Shown here piece after piece: positions 59,621 to 64,000 of a stretch of DNA of 64,000 nucleotides. The position numbers and the translations under genes are program-made. Location of the stretch: positions 4,650,001-4,714,000 of the forward strand of contig NC_044585.1 of assembly GCF_901933205.1 (NCBI RefSeq), written 5' to 3'. Numbering within the stretch: position 1 is the first letter of the stretch; each line of letters begins with the position of its first letter. This stretch comes from Camarhynchus parvulus (Eukaryota > Chordata > Aves > Passeriformes > Thraupidae). The notes below the pieces were generated by a model. The model was given only the letters and a program-made list of their open reading frames with translations. It was not told the origin of the DNA and did no database searches.

Positions 59621-62434
59621 ACAGAGAAATATTCCCAGTGCCTTGGGTTTCACAATGCAAGACAGTCCCTTGCAAAAGGCAATATTTAGTACTTGCTGCT
59701 CACACGCCAGAGCACAGAGTAATCAAAGCAAAACCACAGCCAGGGAGTGACTCAAACTCTGGGAAGGGAATCCTGGCTCTGTGGGCTGCAAACACAGCCC
59801 AGCTCCACACAGGGGCCATGCTTTGAAAGCTCTGCATCAGAAAGGTGCTTTACACCTGCTATTTCCCTCTCTGGAAACCAAAGGACCACCCAGGCTGGCA
59901 GGCAGCTCTCCATCTTGAGAGCAATTTGAGAGATTTGTTTGTTCTGTTTTTCCTGCAGGACAGAGGGACACATGGCTTGTGGCACCAGGCAGCCTTCAAA
60001 AGCTTCCCCGCCATTCCAATTAATTCATCTCAAGGAAGGAAGAGCACACCAAAACAAAGCAGGCTCTGAGCAGAAATGCTGCCTCCAGGGAAGTTATGCT
60101 GCCTCCTCCTGCCTCCTCCATCTTATCCCTCCATAAAATTCAGCTTCAAGTCCTGACAAGCAGCACTTTGAATGTTCTGAGCTGCACAAAGCAGCAGGGT
60201 ACACGTGCTCCAGAGCTGCCCCATCTCCTCCCCCTCTGCACCTCTGTTCACCCCAATTTCCAGGACACTAATTTAATGAAGATTAATGGGTACCCTCCAA
60301 ACACACCGTATGCTATTTCTGGAAAAGAAGCATCACGTCATTTTCATATTAAAGGAGCATTTTTCCCCACCCTGAGCACATGAAGTTGAAAAGCTGCTCA
60401 GCACTTGGTGCCTGTTCCATTAAAGTCAGAGAAACCACTCTGGGCTTCACTTAAAAGTGGAACAACTCTGATTTTTCCATGGTATTTCCCCAGAAACAGC
60501 TGCATGTACAAGACTGCTGTAGGGTCTTAAGAGGCTGCAAAGGGAGGGAGAACACTTTAAATAACATCAGAATGACAGAATAAGCTAAAAATACAGCAAC
60601 AAATAGATTAATATTTATCTTTGCCAAGGATTTTGTTGATGAGCAGTAGGATCACAAGCTGGATATTCAGATTCTGCTCCAAAGTTGACTGAAATTGTCA
60701 AAAAATTCATGGATTTCCCAGCATACAGCACAGGGGAGGAAAAACCAGGAGAAGCTGTTTATCAGCCAAGCTGCGTATAACCACAGATCTGAAACTCCTC
60801 ATTGTCTAAGGGTGAGCTTAAACCATTCTTGCACTGGTCCCAGGTGTAAAGCAGCTTAACCTGGCTTTACTCAGGGTCTAGAGAAGCTGATACACATCAG
60901 ATCCTCAGCCTTAAATAGGGGCTCACAGCCCCTTTAGGACTTTCTGTCCACTCCAACATCATCTGGGGGCTTGCAGAGAGCATAACTTGGCTATCAGGAC
61001 TTCCTAGCCCTGTTTTCTCCCATTTTGACTCATCCCAATGCTAACACTTGCAAACATTCCTGCACCTTGCACCATTTCTAAATGGAGGACTAAAGAACAG
61101 AAAATTCCCTTGACTTTTCATCAAACTGCTTGTACATCTCCTTGCCTTGAAGCTACTTTGTACTTTAACCCACAGTCACTGGCCCACCACTGGGATTATT
61201 GTCCAGCTTTGCATCTTTTGGGAATTTTCACTATTCCTCCAGTTCTGGATCAGTCCCACACTTAGCCAAAGGGAAAAAAAAGTCTTTGCAATCTGCAACA
61301 ACTTCATGATTTAGGACACAAAGCCTTGTTTCACTAAATCATTGCAGAGCAGCCCCAAGAGTGCCTATTGGGAATACACCAAATTCATATTTCTGTCATT
61401 TTCCCCATCCTGCATGTCCATATATCCATTTATCCTCATTTCATTAGCAAATCACCCCATCCATTTACTCAGCTATTTGTCAGTGGGGCTGTCACTTTAA
61501 TTACCTCTGTCTACATGGATTGCTATTATTTATCTGTCTTGTTTGCAGCACAGCAGCCACCAAAACATCCCTCCCTGAGCTCAGACACTGATATTATCAG
61601 AGAGCCTGACCCAGGGAGCAAAGCTCTTAGCAAGACAAAGTGTTCCCAAGCACATTTGTGAATTTTCCTGTCTCCTCAAGAACTAACAGCAATGACACCC
61701 CTGAAAAGTCAGTCAGCAACACGCTCTGTACAGGACAGGGGTTTCAGCCCCACAGGGCAGACACAGCAGTGGGGCCTGGGCTCAGCAATGGGGTGTCCAC
61801 TGCTGCAGACCATGGACACAGAGCTGAAGCAGCAGGGATGTCACAAAGAATTGGAATTCAGCAGCATTTGGGTCCCTCTCCACCTGCACAGAGCCTCTGA
61901 GATTTTTCTCACCTGGATCTGTAGGATTTGTGGTGGCACCACAGGGATGTCCCTCGCCCCATGGAATGTCCCTCTGAAAAGGTCCTGCACATTAACTCTC
62001 CTTAACTCTTCCCCTACTATCCCTGTCTCTGGAAGATTTTTGAAGCAGGCCTACAGAATTCCCCCTAAATTTTATTGGTAGAAACCTGCTGGAAAGGCTC
62101 CATAGGAGATCCTTTGTGTGCAGGAACTGCAGCCACCATTGCATTAGGGGGAGAGGGGGAATCCCTATTCCCTTTTCCAGGGAAGGGACCCTTTTTCCAG
62201 CACCTGTGACAGGGTTAATCTGTGCTGGAAGGGCAAGGAGCAGCTCCTCATGCACATGGCCTGTTCAGCCAGATTCCCTTCCACTGGCAGCACCAGCATC
62301 CCCCTGCCTGCCTGGGGTGCCTTCCTGCCTGCTCACCCCACAAATGAGCCTGGCTCAGACCTGTGACTGGGGGTGAGCACTGGGGAGACACCACCATCCC
62401 CAGCAGCTCCTTCCAGCCCTGTCTCAGCCCATGC
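59621..62434. other. Intergenic sequence, no gene seen
   Basis: Low-CpG sequence with short frames only. The 60.5-61.5 kb part is AT-rich and repeat-free, but without distinctive motif clusters. Confidence 0.5.
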
Positions 62435-62965
62435 ACCACTCCTGTGGTGGTGGAACAGCAGCCAAAGGCCTACAAACCAAACCCTGACTCAAACCAAGAG
62501 AAACCACGAGAAAGCTGACAGCTCTTGGTGACAACAGAGCTCTGCAGCAGTGGAAAACAACTTGTTTTCCCTGAGGAAGAGCTCCAGGACTGTGGAAAAC
62601 AACTTGCTTTCCCTGAGAAAGAGCTTTTAGGCCTTTTATTTGCCACCTATATAAACTGCTTTACACTGTTAGATAGCTTTCATTTTTCTCTCACAAACAA
62701 TTTTTCCTGCATGTACACACACAGAGGTTTGAGTGACCAATTCATATAGAGTAACAATTTGTTACTGATAATTAGGGATAGGGGATGTTCTTAAAAACCC
62801 TATAAAAGGGGATGTGTGAAATAAACCAGGATGGATCCTTCCTGTTGCACTATAAAACGTGTCCTGCACCCTCCTTTATGGAGGGCCACACTTCCAGCCA
62901 TGGAGCCATGGCCAGCACCAGCTGCACACCCCTTTAGGCCTTAGCAAGAGCCACTTGGAAGCCCT
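62435..62965 (+). mobile_element. Solo LTR-like element, plus strand (ERVK-like)
   Basis: The TATA-like tataaaa is at 62801-62807 and AATAAA at 62820-62825, so the two signals are only about 20 bp apart, as in short-R betaretrovirus-like LTRs. The U3-like part holds a 42-bp tandem duplication (tggaaaacaa at 62551 and 62593), like the enhancer duplications common in LTRs. A U5-like, C-rich region follows. No retroviral coding sequence is attached. Boundaries are approximate, and it is a different family from the 18 and 43 kb elements. Confidence 0.65.
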
Positions 62966-63475
62966 CAGGTGTGCCCAAACCAGCTCCCTCAACCTTTAAA
63001 ACACAATTTGGGACAGATCCCCCTAATTCTGGCTGTAGCAGGCAGGCCCAAGGTGAGAGGAGCAGCCTGGACCCATCCATGGCTCAGCTGGCAGGCACAG
63101 CAGGGCCCACACACCTTTCCCACTGGCTTTTCCCAGCCTCCAGCACTCTGTGGTTACTCTTGCAGTGCTCACATGCACAGCCAGCCCACACATCCCAGCA
63201 CAGATCTCTCTGAGTCCCACAGATGCTCTGTCTCCCCTTTCCTGATGTCAACATTGGCTGGGTCAGTGCCTCACACCCACAGGGCCCTGCTGGGGACATG
63301 GCCACGTTTTCTAAATGTCCTTTCCTTCTCTTAGGGTGCTGCATCCCAGCCAGATCTGTCCTCTAATGTGCTTCACAAAAAAACAAGATTAGTACAAGAC
63401 ACTTCCAGCTGCTGCTGACGGTGCAAAAACTCTAAATCCAGTGGAAGGTGTCCCTTAAATCTGGTGGGAATCTAA
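62966..63475. other. Intergenic sequence, no gene seen
   Basis: Short frames only. Nothing identifiable. Confidence 0.5.
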
Positions 63476-63560
63476 AAGGTGTCCTTGCCAATGGCAGGGG
63501 AATTGGAATTAAATTATATTCAAGGTCCCTTCCAACCCAAACAATTCCATGGTTCTGTCT
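63476..63560 (+). mobile_element. CR1 LINE 3' end fragment, plus strand
   Basis: The sequence aggtgtccttgccaatggc, then gaattggaattaaattatat, then caaggtcccttccaaccc and attccatggttctg matches the 3' end of avian CR1 in its forward orientation. It ends at a degraded attctatgattct-type terminal repeat. Only the tail is left, so it is a 5'-truncated dead copy. Confidence 0.88.
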
Positions 63561-64000
63561 CAGCAGGTATCAACAGTGAATTTTCTTCTCCCTGTGATCT
63601 CTGGGAGGGAAACACTTAAAACAGGAGGACTCCTGGAAATACCATCCCCTTCTCAAGCTCATCCAGCCCCTCAGGACAAACCTGAGGGCTCAAAGCAGAG
63701 ACTAAAGGCCACAAGAAGGAGTCTGTCACAGGAACTGCTGAGATCAAGGGCACAGCCAGTGTCTGAGGTCCTTCAGAAGGTGGGAAATGCTCCTGACAGA
63801 AATGCTAAGCACCATCTGTGAGGCATGGAGAAGTGACAAGCTGCTCTTGCAGCAGCAGAGGATTTCACGTGCTCTGTTCCCCAGAGGTACATGCATGGGT
63901 GGAGGCTGAGAAAGAAAACCCTCAGCCCTGGAACAGTGGAGCGCTGCCAGGTGTGATGGGTTTGTGATAAGCTAAAAAACATCCATAAGCATTCGACTTC
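63561..64000. other. Intergenic sequence to window end, no gene seen
   Basis: Short frames only (90 codons or fewer). Nothing identifiable. Confidence 0.45.

Overview
The window looks like non-coding DNA from a bird, probably a songbird. Two lines of evidence point this way. First, there are CR1 LINE fragments: two 3' ends with the typical 'ggaagggacctt / aaggtcccttcc' core, and one piece of reverse transcriptase. Second, there are several short solo LTRs that resemble avian ERVL- and ERVK-type elements, in an otherwise repeat-poor, fairly GC-rich background. I found no protein-coding exon I can defend, no tRNA or rRNA, no recognisable microRNA and no CRISPR array. The longest open frames lie in tandem repeats or CpG-rich DNA and are best read as chance. 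Species and locus cannot be named from sequence alone.

Layout. 1-5.5 kb is plain intergenic sequence. 5.5-13.5 kb is CpG-richer, with small CpG islands (8.1-8.45 and 13.1-13.4 kb) and several low-complexity blocks. It also holds dense stretches that look like conserved non-coding elements (5.6, 8.5-8.8 and 9.7-10 kb). 13.5-27.4 kb holds a decayed CR1 reverse-transcriptase piece, microsatellites, a 54-bp minisatellite, and two separate inverted duplications; the first of these involves an LTR. 27.5-33.5 kb is a second enhancer-like domain with a CpG island at 29.15-29.88 kb and two blocks of enhancer-like sequence. 33.5-47 kb is rich in minisatellites (11-bp, 39-bp, 36-57-bp and 31-bp units) and has one enhancer-like block and two LTRs. 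47-64 kb is plain intergenic sequence with two CR1 tails and two LTRs with ERVK-like architecture.

Interpretation. CpG islands without open frames, set among AT-rich homeodomain-type motifs, are typical of the regulatory desert around a vertebrate developmental transcription-factor gene. That is an inference: conservation was judged from sequence texture, not from an alignment. The most unusual structures are the two inverted duplications 4-5 kb apart, the 54-bp array (18 codons long and open on both strands), and the adjacent pair of minisatellites at 44.9-46.85 kb.
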